A DNA stretch of 64,000 bases from JAOUGY01 sp963825585 (GCA_963825585.1 CAWGTX010000010.1:496001-560000); one strand, 5' to 3'; shown: positions 16,150 to 24,857, counted from the first letter of the stretch. The notes: a model not told the origin generated them from the sequence alone. Numbers and translations are program-made.

Positions 16150-17459
16150 CGGGTGAATCGTACTTCGGACAGCTCCGCCAGGTGGCCGCCGTCGGGGGAG
16201 GGGGGAAGATCGGTGAGCCACACCGCCCACCATCCGGCAGGGCGTGCGGGCAACTGCAGCGCCAGCCCCCCGCCGACATTGTGCCCCCGCACCACCAGCT
16301 CCCATGCGGACGGATCCGCGGGCGCCGTCTCAGACCACCCGATCTCGTAGTCGACGCCTTCGGTGAGACCGACCAGCTCGATGGAGGTGGCGGTTTCGCC
16401 GACCTCCATGGCCAAGCCGACACCCGGCTTGAGGGCGGGGAGCGGGTCGTCGTACCGCTCGGTGCGCCAGGCGGTGGACTCGTCGTCATCGATCAGGCTT
16501 TCGAGTCGTTCGTCGTTCTCCTCGCCTTCCCCGAAGGGGTCGACCGATCTGACCGCCGTCACCGCCACCGGCTGAACCGGGATGGTGGTCGAGGGAGCGA
16601 CCACCACCACCAGCGTGCTGGACGGAAGCACCGGGGCCCGGCCCGGAGTCTGGGTCTCAGGCACGAGGATCGGGGTGCCGGCGTCGGCCAGCAACAGCCG
16701 CCCCACGAAAACGAGGGATGTGGCGGCGACCACCAGCGTCACCGCCGCCATCAGCAGCCGTCGAGCGAAGCGTGGGGACTCGGGTGGGGGCGGCGCGGGC
16801 GTGGGGGCGGCGCTCAGCTCGTCGGCCAGCTGGCGGGCGGTGAGCAGCCCCAGCCGGGCCCGGGACAGAACCCCGTCCACCACAGGGCTGAGTCCATCGA
16901 TCATCTCCGAGGGTGGCGGTCCACCGGGCATGCGTCCGGTCAGGCCTTCCTCCATCGCCGCCGCCAACGCCCGGACGTCGTCGCGTGCGGTCGTGCCGAC
17001 CGGTACGCGACCCACACCACCGAGCTTGGCCGAGTGCGAAACCGCATGGAACAGACAGGAGGTGTCGATGGCACCGTGGACGATCCCCTCACCGTGAAGA
17101 GCAGCCAGGGCGTCGGCGAGACCGGCGGCGTTGGCGAGGAAGTCCTCCACCGGGATGGTCTCGCCCGCTGCGAGCCGGTCGGCCACCGAGATGGCCCCGG
17201 TCCACTCCGACACGGCATAGACGCCACCCGGTACCTCACCGGCGGTGTAGACCCAGGTGAAGTGGGGGTGGCTGACGGTGGCGGCTCCCTGAACCGACCG
17301 CAGGAACGCCGCCCGTCTGGTCTGATCGGCGTCGGGGCCCAGCACCCGGATCTCCACCGGCCGGTCGAGGGACACGTCGGTCGCCAGCCACTGTTCGATG
17401 TCGCCATCGCGTCCGAGGCGGACCTCCAAGCGAAAACGATCGGGGAGAGGTGGCGGCAT
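16146..17459 (-). CDS. Pseudokinase with membrane segment and discoidin-like outer domain (MurJ-tail type)
   Basis: A 437-residue protein. Residues 1-215 have a protein-kinase fold without its catalytic residues: the HRD loop is HGAIDTS near residue 127, the DFG position is GVG, and the VAIK lysine site reads VEIR. A membrane helix follows at about 232-256, then a Thr/Pro linker and a jelly-roll domain (about 300-437) with DPFGEGEENDERLESLIDDD and WRTERY. This is the arrangement of the C-terminal part of mycobacterial MviN (MurJ fused to a pseudokinase and an outer domain). The flippase part is absent here, and a DegV gene lies 1 bp upstream. A phospho-dependent envelope regulator is the best guess. 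Confidence 0.8.
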   Translation of the reverse strand: MPPPLPDRFRLEVRLGRDGDIEQWLATDVSLDRPVEIRVLGPDADQTRRAAFLRSVQGAATVSHPHFTWVYTAGEVPGGVYAVSEWTGAISVADRLAAGETIPVEDFLANAAGLADALAALHGEGIVHGAIDTSCLFHAVSHSAKLGGVGRVPVGTTARDDVRALAAAMEEGLTGRMPGGPPPSEMIDGLSPVVDGVLSRARLGLLTARQLADELSAAPTPAPPPPESPRFARRLLMAAVTLVVAATSLVFVGRLLLADAGTPILVPETQTPGRAPVLPSSTLVVVVAPSTTIPVQPVAVTAVRSVDPFGEGEENDERLESLIDDDESTAWRTERYDDPLPALKPGVGLAMEVGETATSIELVGLTEGVDYEIGWSETAPADPSAWELVVRGHNVGGGLALQLPARPAGWWAVWLTDLPPSPDGGHLAELSEVRFTR

Positions 17460-17460
17460 G

Positions 17461-18291
17461 TCAGCGGGTTCGGTAGGCGATACCGATGATGCCCGGTCCG
17501 GAATGGGTGCCGACCACCGGGCCGATCTCGGCGACCACGACGTCGAGGTCACCCACCACCTGGCGTACGCTCGCCACGAAGGATTCGGTGTCGGCAGCGC
17601 CCCCGTGGATGACGGCGATGGCATCCAGGTCAGGCGCCAGCTCCCGGACCCGGGCGGAGAGGGCGGCGAGAGCCTTGGAACGGGTGCGGACCCGGCCGGC
17701 CGCCGACACCACGCCGTTGGCGAACCCGATGATCGGCTTCAGGTCGAGGATGCCGCCGATGAATGCCTGGGCGCCACCCACCCGGCCGCCACGTTTCAGG
17801 AACTCGAGCGTGTCGAGGGCGGCCATGATGTCGGTACGTCCGACCGCCGAGAGGCAGGCGTCGGTCACCGCGGTCAGGTCTCCACCGTCCTCGGCCACGG
17901 CCGCGCCCGCCAGTACCTGGAACCCCAAGGCCATCGACACCATCCTGGAGTCGACCACCTTGACGGGTATGCCGGCCTGCTCGGCGGCGATCACGGCCGA
18001 TTGATAGGTGGCAGATATCTCCGACGAGAGACACACCGCCACCACGCCGGTGGCGCCCTGCGCCGCCAGGCCATCGAACGCTTCGAGGAACGCTCCGGCG
18101 CTGGGAGCGGCGGTCTCCGGGAGGGCGGCGGCAGTACGGAGCTTCATCCAGAACTCCTGCGAGGTGAGATCGCGCCGATCGACATACTCGTCGGTCCCGA
18201 AACGGATGGTGAGCGGAACCACGGTGATGCGGTGGCGATCGACCAGCTCCGTCGGCAGGTCGCATGAGCTGTCGGTAACCAGCCTGATCAT
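17461..18291 (-). CDS. DegV family fatty-acid-binding protein
   Basis: A 276-residue DegV/FakB-type protein that binds a fatty acid, usually for a fatty-acid kinase. Visible are the N-terminal VTDSSCDLP, the central SAGAFLEAFDGL and VVAVCLSSEISATYQSA, the LDTLEFLKRGGRVGGAQAFIGGIL signature and a C-terminal IGPVVGTHSGPGIIGIAY. The start is ATG at 18291, with a GGAGG ribosome site. It is packed against the pseudokinase gene with a 1-bp gap. No kinase partner (FakA/DAK) is in the window. Confidence 0.93.
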   Translation of the reverse strand: MIRLVTDSSCDLPTELVDRHRITVVPLTIRFGTDEYVDRRDLTSQEFWMKLRTAAALPETAAPSAGAFLEAFDGLAAQGATGVVAVCLSSEISATYQSAVIAAEQAGIPVKVVDSRMVSMALGFQVLAGAAVAEDGGDLTAVTDACLSAVGRTDIMAALDTLEFLKRGGRVGGAQAFIGGILDLKPIIGFANGVVSAAGRVRTRSKALAALSARVRELAPDLDAIAVIHGGAADTESFVASVRQVVGDLDVVVAEIGPVVGTHSGPGIIGIAYRTR

Positions 18292-18313
18292 CGGATCCTC
18301 CCGGTACGCGGGT

Positions 18314-19051
18314 TCACGGAGCTTCGTCGGTTGTCCCGGACTCCGCCCGGAGCACCGTCAGCCGTTCGGCCAGCATCTCGAAGCCTTCCGATCGGTAGAG
18401 GGTGGTGGCCCGGTCGTTGTCGGGTTGGGTGTTCAGGAGCATGCTACGTGCTCCCGCCCCGCGGGCCCATCGCATCGACTCCCGCAGCAGCCGCCTCCCC
18501 AGCCCCCGGCCCTGGGCGGTGGGTGCCACCGCCAGCCGTTGCAGATAGGAGGTGGCGCCGGTGACGCCGACGATGGCGAAGCAGCCGTCGTCGTCGCTCG
18601 GCACGATCAGCCGACTGCGGACGGTGGCGGACAGTGCGTCCTCCAGCCCGAGGCGCCCGATCTGCCAGTCGGACTCGAAGGCGGCCCGGTCGATGTCCAC
18701 CACCCACTCCACCACCCCGGTCTCGGTGGCGAGGGGAGGATCGGCCTCGGCCGGTTGACGTGCCAGACTGCGTTCCATGAGCACGAGTTGGCGATCGGGG
18801 ACGAACCCGGCCCGCTCCCAGACCCCCATGCCGCTGCGATGAACCGGCGCCGAGTACACCCGGGGTGCACCGAGCCCGAACAGCGTCTCGGTACAGGCCC
18901 GGACGAACTCCGCCGAGCCCCGTTCGAAACGGAGGCCGGCGGCCGGCTCGACGTCGTTCCACGGTCGGGCGATCGCCTTGGCCCATCCCGACCGCAGCAC
19001 CAACGCCCCTGGCCAGGTCCCTTTCACCGAAACACCGGCGATCCGGCTCAT
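18314..19051 (-). CDS. Double GNAT acetyltransferase
   Basis: A 245-residue protein. The C-terminal half is a clear GNAT domain with the acetyl-CoA-binding stretch LAVAPTAQGRGLGRRLLRES and the closing DNDRATTLYRSEGFEMLAERL. The N-terminal half ends in GVWERAGFVPDRQLVLMERSL, which looks like the last strands of another GNAT domain with its core eroded. Substrate unknown. The start is ATG at 19051. It is the last gene on the minus strand before the divergent HDAC-like gene 33 bp away. Confidence 0.85.
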   Translation of the reverse strand: MSRIAGVSVKGTWPGALVLRSGWAKAIARPWNDVEPAAGLRFERGSAEFVRACTETLFGLGAPRVYSAPVHRSGMGVWERAGFVPDRQLVLMERSLARQPAEADPPLATETGVVEWVVDIDRAAFESDWQIGRLGLEDALSATVRSRLIVPSDDDGCFAIVGVTGATSYLQRLAVAPTAQGRGLGRRLLRESMRWARGAGARSMLLNTQPDNDRATTLYRSEGFEMLAERLTVLRAESGTTDEAP

Positions 19052-19084
19052 CTGCACTGCCTCACCCTGGCAAAGTAGCTGCTC

Positions 19085-20095
19085 GTGGACGTCATCTATC
19101 TCAGCCATCCGGTTTTCGCTCTTCACGACACGGGTTCGTGGCATCCCGAACGCCCTGCCCGCCTCGAGGCCGCCTCCCGTGGGGCGGCGACCTCGGCCCT
19201 CAACGTCCGCCGGGTCGAGGCCCCCGAGATAGAGCGACCGCTGCTGCACCTGGTTCACCGGCCCGACTACGTCGACGCCATCGAGCGCTTCTGCCGCGCC
19301 GGAGGAGGGTCGCTCGACCCCGACACGGTGGCCGTTCTCGACAGTTGGGAGGCAGCGCTGCGAGCTGCCGGGGCCGGCCCCGAGGCGGTACGGCTGCTCG
19401 AGGGGTCTCCGGACGCCACCGCTTTCCTGGCGGTCCGCCCACCCGGCCATCACGCCCTGGTCAACCGGGCCATGGGGTTCTGCCTGTTCAACAATGCCGC
19501 CATCACGGCGGCCGTCCTGCGCGACGAGGGCCAACGGGTGGCGATCGTGGACTGGGACGTCCACCACGGCAACGGCACCCAGGACAGTTTCGATTCGGAC
19601 CCCGACATCCTCTACATCAGCGTCCACCAGTACCCGTTCTACCCGGGCGGGGGAGCGGTCGACGAGACCGGCACCGGTGCCGGGCAAGGCCGTATCGTCA
19701 ATGTCCCGGTTCCGGCCGGTACCGGCGGTGACGTGTACCGGCATCTGTTCGATCGGCTCATCGGCCCCGTCCTGGCTCAGTTCGCCCCCGACTGGATCCT
19801 GGTGAGTGCCGGCTACGACGCCCACGAGGAGGATCCACTCGCCGAGCTCCGCCTGCTCGCCCACGACTACGGGTTCATGGCGTCGCAGCTGACCGCACAT
19901 GTGCCGGCGAATCGCATCATCACCTTCCTGGAGGGCGGCTACCACCTGCCTGCCATCACCACCTCGGTGGCGGCCACGTTGCAGGGCTACGCCGGGGTGG
20001 CCGAGGACCGGGAACCGCGGCGTTCGCCGATGGTGTCGTGGGACGCGGTCGAGCAGGCGGTGACGGTGGCGAGGCGGGCGTGGGACGTGGCCTGA
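19085..20095 (+). CDS. Histone deacetylase family protein (AcuC/class II HDAC-like)
   Basis: A 336-residue zinc amidohydrolase that removes acetyl groups from lysines or small amines. It has the early HPERPARLEA motif, RPPGHHALVNRAMGFCLFNN (active-site His pair), VDWDVHHGNGTQDSF (zinc ligands Asp and His), the ISVHQYPFYPGGG loop and SAGYDAHEEDPLAEL (third ligand). All catalytic residues look intact. The start is GTG at 19085. It is divergent from an acetyltransferase gene, so the pair may write and erase acetyl groups, though this is only suggested by position. Confidence 0.93.
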   Translation: MDVIYLSHPVFALHDTGSWHPERPARLEAASRGAATSALNVRRVEAPEIERPLLHLVHRPDYVDAIERFCRAGGGSLDPDTVAVLDSWEAALRAAGAGPEAVRLLEGSPDATAFLAVRPPGHHALVNRAMGFCLFNNAAITAAVLRDEGQRVAIVDWDVHHGNGTQDSFDSDPDILYISVHQYPFYPGGGAVDETGTGAGQGRIVNVPVPAGTGGDVYRHLFDRLIGPVLAQFAPDWILVSAGYDAHEEDPLAELRLLAHDYGFMASQLTAHVPANRIITFLEGGYHLPAITTSVAATLQGYAGVAEDREPRRSPMVSWDAVEQAVTVARRAWDVA

Positions 20096-20098
20096 GCG

Positions 20099-20815
20099 AT
20101 GGCGGAACGCACCACGGGATATCCCACCTCCGGCAACGGGGCATCGTCGTTCCACCTGTGGTGGGATCCGGCTCCCGTGTCCAGTGCGGTGGAGGTGACC
20201 CTGACGGTCGAATGGGAGCCACCGGTGGACCGGCTGTGCTTCTGGGCCTTGCAGGCGTCGTTCTCCGACGGGAGCCGTCGCACCGGTGGCGCCCATCTCG
20301 GGCTCCAATGGAATCCCCGCTATCCGGGGTGGACCGCCGTGAACTGGGGCGGCTACTCGACGACCGGGTCGATTCTCGGCGGAACGGTATCGCCATTGCC
20401 GTCGGCGCCGGACGATCGCAACACCCGCAACTACCCGTGGGAGCCCGGCGCCGCCTACCGGCTGCGGATCGAACCGGCCGAGCCCGGCAGGTGGGCGGGC
20501 GTCATCACCGACCCCGACGGCAACCGGACCGAGGTCAGGCGACTGGTCGGCGGTGGCGATCGGCTCGAGGCACCGGTGGTGTGGTCGGAGGTGTTCGCCC
20601 GCTGTGACGACGCCTCGGTGGCGGTCACCTGGTCGGACCCGGTGATCGAGGTCGGCGCCATGCGGGGCCGTCCCGAGCGCTACCGGGTGAACTACCAGGC
20701 GGTCGAGAAGGGCGGTTGTTCCAACACCACCGTGCTAGCGGTCGATGGTGGGGTGATGCAGATCTCGTCTACGGAACGGTTGGTGGACCAGGACGCCACC
20801 GTGCCGGTGGGGTAG
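20099..20815 (+). CDS. Hypothetical Trp-rich protein
   Basis: A 238-residue protein with many Trp, Gly and Tyr residues and alternating beta-type patterns (FHLWWDPAP, WTAVNWGGYSTTGSI, GRWAGVITDPDGN). It has no signal peptide or membrane segment and only two or three cysteines. The pattern is compatible with a carbohydrate-binding or DUF3472-like beta-sandwich, but I cannot assign a family. The start is ATG at 20099, 3 nt after the HDAC-like gene, so the two are probably co-transcribed. Confidence 0.7.
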   Translation: MAERTTGYPTSGNGASSFHLWWDPAPVSSAVEVTLTVEWEPPVDRLCFWALQASFSDGSRRTGGAHLGLQWNPRYPGWTAVNWGGYSTTGSILGGTVSPLPSAPDDRNTRNYPWEPGAAYRLRIEPAEPGRWAGVITDPDGNRTEVRRLVGGGDRLEAPVVWSEVFARCDDASVAVTWSDPVIEVGAMRGRPERYRVNYQAVEKGGCSNTTVLAVDGGVMQISSTERLVDQDATVPVG

Positions 20816-20901
20816 GTTCGAACGGCCCAGTCGGGGCGTTCAAGTTTTCGGGTGCCCGGTGCCGATCCTGAGGGTGTCACCTTTTCAGGAGAACTTGTCC
20901 G

Positions 20902-21981
20902 ATGGCCATGACCCTCGATGAACTGTTGCGCTGCGCCGTCGAGGCGCGGGCATCCGACATCCACCTCAAGGTGGGTTCGCCGCCTGTCATCCGTATCGAC
21001 GGAGAGCTGCGTCGCATGGAAGACCTGCCCGCCCTCCGTCCCGCCGACACAGAGGCCATCGCTCAGAGTATCTTCACGCCCCGCGCCGGCGACCGCTTCA
21101 ACGAGACCAACGAGGTGGACTTCGCCATCGGTCGTCAGGATCTGGGACGGTTCCGGGTGAACGCCTACCGTCAGCGCGGTTCTGTGAGCCTGGTGATGCG
21201 TCGGGTGGTGCCCGGCGTCCCTACGCTCGACAAGCTCGGATTGCCCCCGATCATTCGCAAGCTCTCGTCGGAGTCGAAGGGTCTGGTGTTGGTGACCGGA
21301 CCGTCCGGTTCGGGTCGTACCACCACCCTGGCGGCGATCATCGAGCACATCAACGCCTCCCGACCGGTGGCGATCGTCACGATCGAGGATCCCATCGAGA
21401 TCCTGTTCCCCGACAAGGTGGCAGTGGTCACCCAGCGCGAGGTGGGGGTCGACACGGCCTCCTACGCCGAGGCGATCCGCCGGGCGATGCGTCAGGACGC
21501 CGACGTGATCATGCTGTCGGAGATCAGCGACACCGAGACGGCCGCTGCCGCCATCGCCGCCGCCGAGACCGGGCACCTGGTGGTGGCCGCCATGCACACC
21601 GCCGATCCCACCGACACGATCCAGCGATACATCAACTTCTTCCCGACCACGTTGCAGACCACCGTGCGGTCCCAGCTCGGGTCGTACCTGAAAGGGATCG
21701 TGTCCCAGCGACTCATCGACGGCGCCAAGGGTGGTCGGGTGCTGGCAGCCGAGGTCCTCACGGGCAATGCCCGCATCGCCGAACTGCTCAACAACGAGGC
21801 GAGGGCCGACGCCTTCCTCGAGATGATGAGGGAGAGCGAGTTCTTCGGAATGCAGACCTTCGACCAGGCGGTGCTGACGCTGGTCAAGGAGCAGCGGGTG
21901 GCGGTCCCCACCGCGCTCCCGTTCGTGCGCAACTCCCACGAGTTCCGGGCCAAGGCGATGGAAGCCGGCATCGAGGTGTGA
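20902..21981 (+). CDS. PilT-like secretion/retraction ATPase with altered nucleotide motifs
   Basis: A 359-residue member of the PilT/PilU family, with the N-terminal ARASDIHLKVGSPPVIRIDG signature, a GSVSLVMRRVV strand and an AAETGHLVVAAMHTADPTDT His-box region. The Walker A motif reads GPSGSGRTTT: Arg 139 stands where the ATP-binding Lys is expected. The Walker B region reads VIMLSEISD in place of the usual VGEMRD. No pilin, PilC or PilB gene is nearby. Either the ATPase is inactive and acts as a regulator, or it tolerates Arg. The start is ATG at 20902, preceded by an AGGAGAA ribosome site. Confidence 0.88.
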   Translation: MAMTLDELLRCAVEARASDIHLKVGSPPVIRIDGELRRMEDLPALRPADTEAIAQSIFTPRAGDRFNETNEVDFAIGRQDLGRFRVNAYRQRGSVSLVMRRVVPGVPTLDKLGLPPIIRKLSSESKGLVLVTGPSGSGRTTTLAAIIEHINASRPVAIVTIEDPIEILFPDKVAVVTQREVGVDTASYAEAIRRAMRQDADVIMLSEISDTETAAAAIAAAETGHLVVAAMHTADPTDTIQRYINFFPTTLQTTVRSQLGSYLKGIVSQRLIDGAKGGRVLAAEVLTGNARIAELLNNEARADAFLEMMRESEFFGMQTFDQAVLTLVKEQRVAVPTALPFVRNSHEFRAKAMEAGIEV

Positions 21982-22026
21982 CGTCTCCGGTTGACCGGGC
22001 GACCGGTCGACTGGTTGACTGTGTGA

Positions 22027-23415
22027 ATGATCCCCGACCGCCTTCGATGGTTGGTCGAGCCGGGGAGCGCACCGGTCGAACTCGGTCAACGATTCGCCGA
22101 CGAGGGAAAGCAGCTCTTCCTCGTCGGTGGTTCGGTGCGCGACGCCTTCCTCGGTCGTACCAGTCCCGATCTCGATTTCACCACCGACGCCCGCCCCGAC
22201 CAGATCAAGCGACTGGTCTCGGACTGGGCCGATGCCGTGTTCACCCTCGGTGAGGCGTTCGGCACCATCGGGGCCCGCAAGGACGAGATCAGCTTCGAGA
22301 TCACCACGTTCCGCTCAGAGGTGTACCGGGAGGAGTCGCGCAAGCCGCACGTGTCCTACTCCGATCACATCGAAGAGGATCTGTCGCGCCGTGACTTCGC
22401 CGTCAACGCCATGGCGCTGCGCATCCCCGACGCCGAATTGATCGACCCCTACGGCGGGATGGTCGACCTCGCCAAGGGGCTGCTGCGGACCCCGCTCGAC
22501 CCGCACATCTCGTTCTCGGATGACCCGTTGCGGATGCTGCGGCTGTTCCGGTTCCAGGCCACCCTCGGCTTCGAACCCGACCCGGCGGCGGTGGCGGCGG
22601 TGACCGAGATGGCCGACCGGCTCGACATCGTCTCGGCCGAGCGGATCCGCGATGAGTTCTCGAAGTTGCTGGAGGCGCCCGATCCGGGCCCGGCGCTGTG
22701 GGGTCTGGTGCGTTCGGGTCTGGCCGACCGTTTCCTCCCCGAGTTGTCGCTGCTCGAGATGGAGATCGACCCGGTGCACCGGCACAAGGACGTGCTCGCC
22801 CACACCATCGCCGTCACCCAGAAGGCCTCACCCCGGCTGCGGCTGCGGCTGGCGGCGCTGCTCCACGACGTTGGCAAACCCGAGACCCGTCGGTTCGTGA
22901 AGTCGGGCGTCACATTCCATCACCACGAGGTGGTGGGGGCGCGCATGGCCCGCGAGCGCATGCGGGCGCTGCGGTATCCCAAGGAGCTCGTCGACGACGT
23001 GTCCCAGTTGGTGTTCCTGCACCTGCGCCCCCACACCCTGAAGATGGGGTGGACCGATTCGGCGGTGCGCCGCTACGTCCGCGACGCCGGCCCGGTGCTG
23101 GAGGACCTCAACGAGCTGGTGCGTTGTGATGTCACCACCGGAAACGAGAAGCGGGCGAGAACGATCCAGAACCGCATCGACGAGCTGGAGGACCGCATCG
23201 AGGAGCTCAAGGCCCAGGAGGAGATCGAGAAGCTCCGCGCCCCCATCAACGGCAACGACGTGATCACCTATCTCGGCATCAAACCCGGCCCCCTGGTCGG
23301 AGAGATCATGGACATCCTGCTGGAGAAGCGCATCGACGACGGGGCCTACTCCGAAGAGGAGGCCTACCGGATCGTCCGGGAGTGGGCCGCCTCCAAAGGC
23401 CTGGACGTGCCCTGA
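22027..23415 (+). CDS. cca: CCA tRNA nucleotidyltransferase
   Basis: A 462-residue enzyme that adds or repairs the 3' CCA of tRNAs. The nucleotidyltransferase head has LVGGSVRDAFLGR and DLDFTTDA (metal Asp pair) near residues 33-53, followed by EEDLSRRDFAVNAMAL and the PLRMLRLFRF template region. An HD domain follows (LAALLHDVGKPETR, FHHHEVVGARMA), then a coiled-coil segment and a C-terminal domain. It is the homologue of the mycobacterial PcnA found near the sigM locus. The start is ATG at 22027. Its stop codon abuts the TIR island at 23419. Confidence 0.95.
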   Translation: MIPDRLRWLVEPGSAPVELGQRFADEGKQLFLVGGSVRDAFLGRTSPDLDFTTDARPDQIKRLVSDWADAVFTLGEAFGTIGARKDEISFEITTFRSEVYREESRKPHVSYSDHIEEDLSRRDFAVNAMALRIPDAELIDPYGGMVDLAKGLLRTPLDPHISFSDDPLRMLRLFRFQATLGFEPDPAAVAAVTEMADRLDIVSAERIRDEFSKLLEAPDPGPALWGLVRSGLADRFLPELSLLEMEIDPVHRHKDVLAHTIAVTQKASPRLRLRLAALLHDVGKPETRRFVKSGVTFHHHEVVGARMARERMRALRYPKELVDDVSQLVFLHLRPHTLKMGWTDSAVRRYVRDAGPVLEDLNELVRCDVTTGNEKRARTIQNRIDELEDRIEELKAQEEIEKLRAPINGNDVITYLGIKPGPLVGEIMDILLEKRIDDGAYSEEEAYRIVREWAASKGLDVP

Positions 23416-23418
23416 CGC

Positions 23419-23469
23419 AAACCCAGGGTTGTAGACCACATCTCGTGTAGTCCTCGGCCCACAGAATGG
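23419..23469 (+). repeat. Left terminal inverted repeat of the island
   Basis: Fifty-one bases beginning AAACCCAGGGTTGTAGACCA and ending CCCACAGAATG. It is the inverted counterpart of 24804-24853 and starts 4 bases after the cca stop codon begins to be shared with the ACGC repeat. Confidence 0.9.
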
Positions 23470-23511
23470 GGTACAGGCGAGTGGCAGCCGTCGCCGACGT
23501 GATGCTCTGGT

Positions 23512-24170
23512 TAGACCGGGAAGTGGCGCCACTGGCCTTCGGAGATGACCTCCACGGTGCCGTCCACGACCTGGATGGCCGTCTGTTCGTCGATGGCGTA
23601 GCTCGGGATGCCGAGGTCGGCGGCCCAACGCTGGGCGTGGGGCCATCGTGTTGGTTGGGAATACCTCCAGATGCGGGAAGATCGAGAAGTCGATCACCCC
23701 GAGTGTGCGGTCGTCAGGTGCCGACGCCCACTCCACGAAGTAGCCGCCGATCCGCGGCGTCATGACCATGCTGCCGGCGCTGTCATCGACACATGCCTTC
23801 TCGGGGAACGACGCGAGCACGTCGCGAGCCCGGACTGGCGCATCCAGTGGCACAGGTAGGTGGCGTCCCCACCGTCGACCAGGAGCACGTCGGCATCGTT
23901 GACTCACGGGACCCATTGGTCCTCGCCGATGGTCGGCAGTGCCGTGAGCTCGAGGACGCCGAGCGATGCCCACCCGAGACCGGAGAAGTGTTGCCATGCC
24001 GGCTCGGCGGCGATCAACCCGCGCACCGATTTCGGACTGCACATCGGGTGTCCCCACTGTGCAGTAGGGACGTTGAGCGCGTGAGCCTCCCCGACCGGCT
24101 TTCCGAGCATCTGCACGAGCGCCGTCCGGATGGTGTGGTTGGTCACGCCGGAGGTCAGCAGGAGTTTCAC
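23512..24170 (-). pseudogene. Peptidase E (S51 dipeptidase) pseudogene
   Basis: The minus strand encodes, in pieces, almost the whole of a peptidase E-like protein (about 220 residues in the family). From ATG at 24170 it reads MKLLLTSGVTNHTI and then IPTAQWGH-like and LGVLELTALPTIGEDQWVP. There a TGA stands where the family has a Trp codon, and the same frame continues with VNDADVLLVDGGDATYLCHW. A shift follows before DSAGSMVMTPRIGGYFVEW, with the nucleophile Ser, and a further shift occurs before RWAADLGIPSYAIDEQTA and the terminal VEVISEGQWRHF. At least one stop and two frameshifts make it non-functional. It lies wholly within the TIR island. Confidence 0.85.
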
Positions 24171-24403
24171 GCTATGTCACCTGGCGGAAGGTCGAAAGAG
24201 GTTCTTCCAGTGCACGGATCTGGCAGGACTGAGCCACGCCTTCAGCTCGAAGGTAGCGAGGCCGGGCCGAATCGTCATCAGGTCGCCGAGACTTCGCGAC
24301 CCGCGTGGGGGTGTCCGAGGACACCGCCGAATGGCGATCACAGCCCGCGGAGAGAGCGCAATCGACCGACGGAACCGGGGTGGGTTGTGCGACGCTCCTG
24401 CTG

Positions 24404-24803
24404 ATGGACCCAATCGGTGGAGGAGATCAGCGGGCGGACCCCGTGTCCGTGTACCGAAACTGCGTCTCCGACGTGTACGGCTATCTGGAATACCGTCTGG
24501 CGAGCCGCCGCCAGGAAGCCGAGGATCTGCCCAGGAGGTCTTCATGGCCTATGTGCACAGCATCGGGCAGGGAAGGTGATCGACGACCCGCGCTCCTGGC
24601 TCATCACCGTCGCCCGCAACAAGCTGGTCGATCATCTGCGTCGGGCCACCCACCCCTCACCGGCTCTCCATATCGTCGTCGACGACACCATGGCCGTCGT
24701 CGATGGCGGCGTCGATGTGGCTCGCCTGCTGGAGCTGCTGCCGTCCCGGCTTCGCCTCAATGGTCCGGGCCGGCGCCGCCTGACGGAGCCGGCGGGCCTA
24801 TCG
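24404..24803 (+). pseudogene. ECF sigma factor pseudogene (frameshifted, truncated)
   Basis: From ATG at 24404 the frame gives YRNCVSDVYGYLEYRLASRR and EAEDL. Near 24529 it shifts to AQEVFMAYVHSIGQGR, and near 24573 it shifts again to KVIDDPRSWLITVARNKLVD followed by HLRRATHPSP. Joined, these are regions 2.1-2.4 of an ECF sigma factor (DVYGYLEYR, QEVFMAY, PRSWLITVARN). Region 4 is not recognisable before the right inverted repeat at 24804. Two frameshifts plus loss of region 4 make it a pseudogene. It shares the island with the broken peptidase E gene, so both may be old cargo. Confidence 0.8.
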
Positions 24804-24853
24804 CATTCTGTGGGCTGAGGACTACACGGGGTGTGGTCTACAACCCTGGGTTT
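24804..24853 (-). repeat. Right terminal inverted repeat of the island
   Basis: Fifty bases ending in ACAACCCTGGGTTT, the reverse complement of the left repeat with a few differences. Its outer end touches the argC promoter region: the ArgR-box-like site starts 4 bases beyond. Confidence 0.9.
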
Positions 24854-24857
24854 ACGC

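Larger units (their letters stand above)
23419..24853. mobile_element. 1.43-kb island bounded by ~50-bp inverted repeats and ACGC direct repeats
   Basis: The left end (23419-23469) and right end (24804-24853) are inverted copies that differ at about three bases and one indel. The tetranucleotide ACGC directly flanks both ends (23415-23418 and 24854-24857), as for a target-site duplication. The interior has no transposase, only remnants of a peptidase E gene and an ECF sigma gene. It separates cca from argC. A non-autonomous transposon-like element is the simplest reading; a chance duplication of 4 bp cannot be excluded. Confidence 0.75.

Noticed and set aside
19052..20308. Long N-terminal extension of the GNAT gene through the HDAC-like gene
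   Set aside because: Only the part after ATG 19051 matches an acetyltransferase; the extension is antisense to the intact HDAC-like gene.
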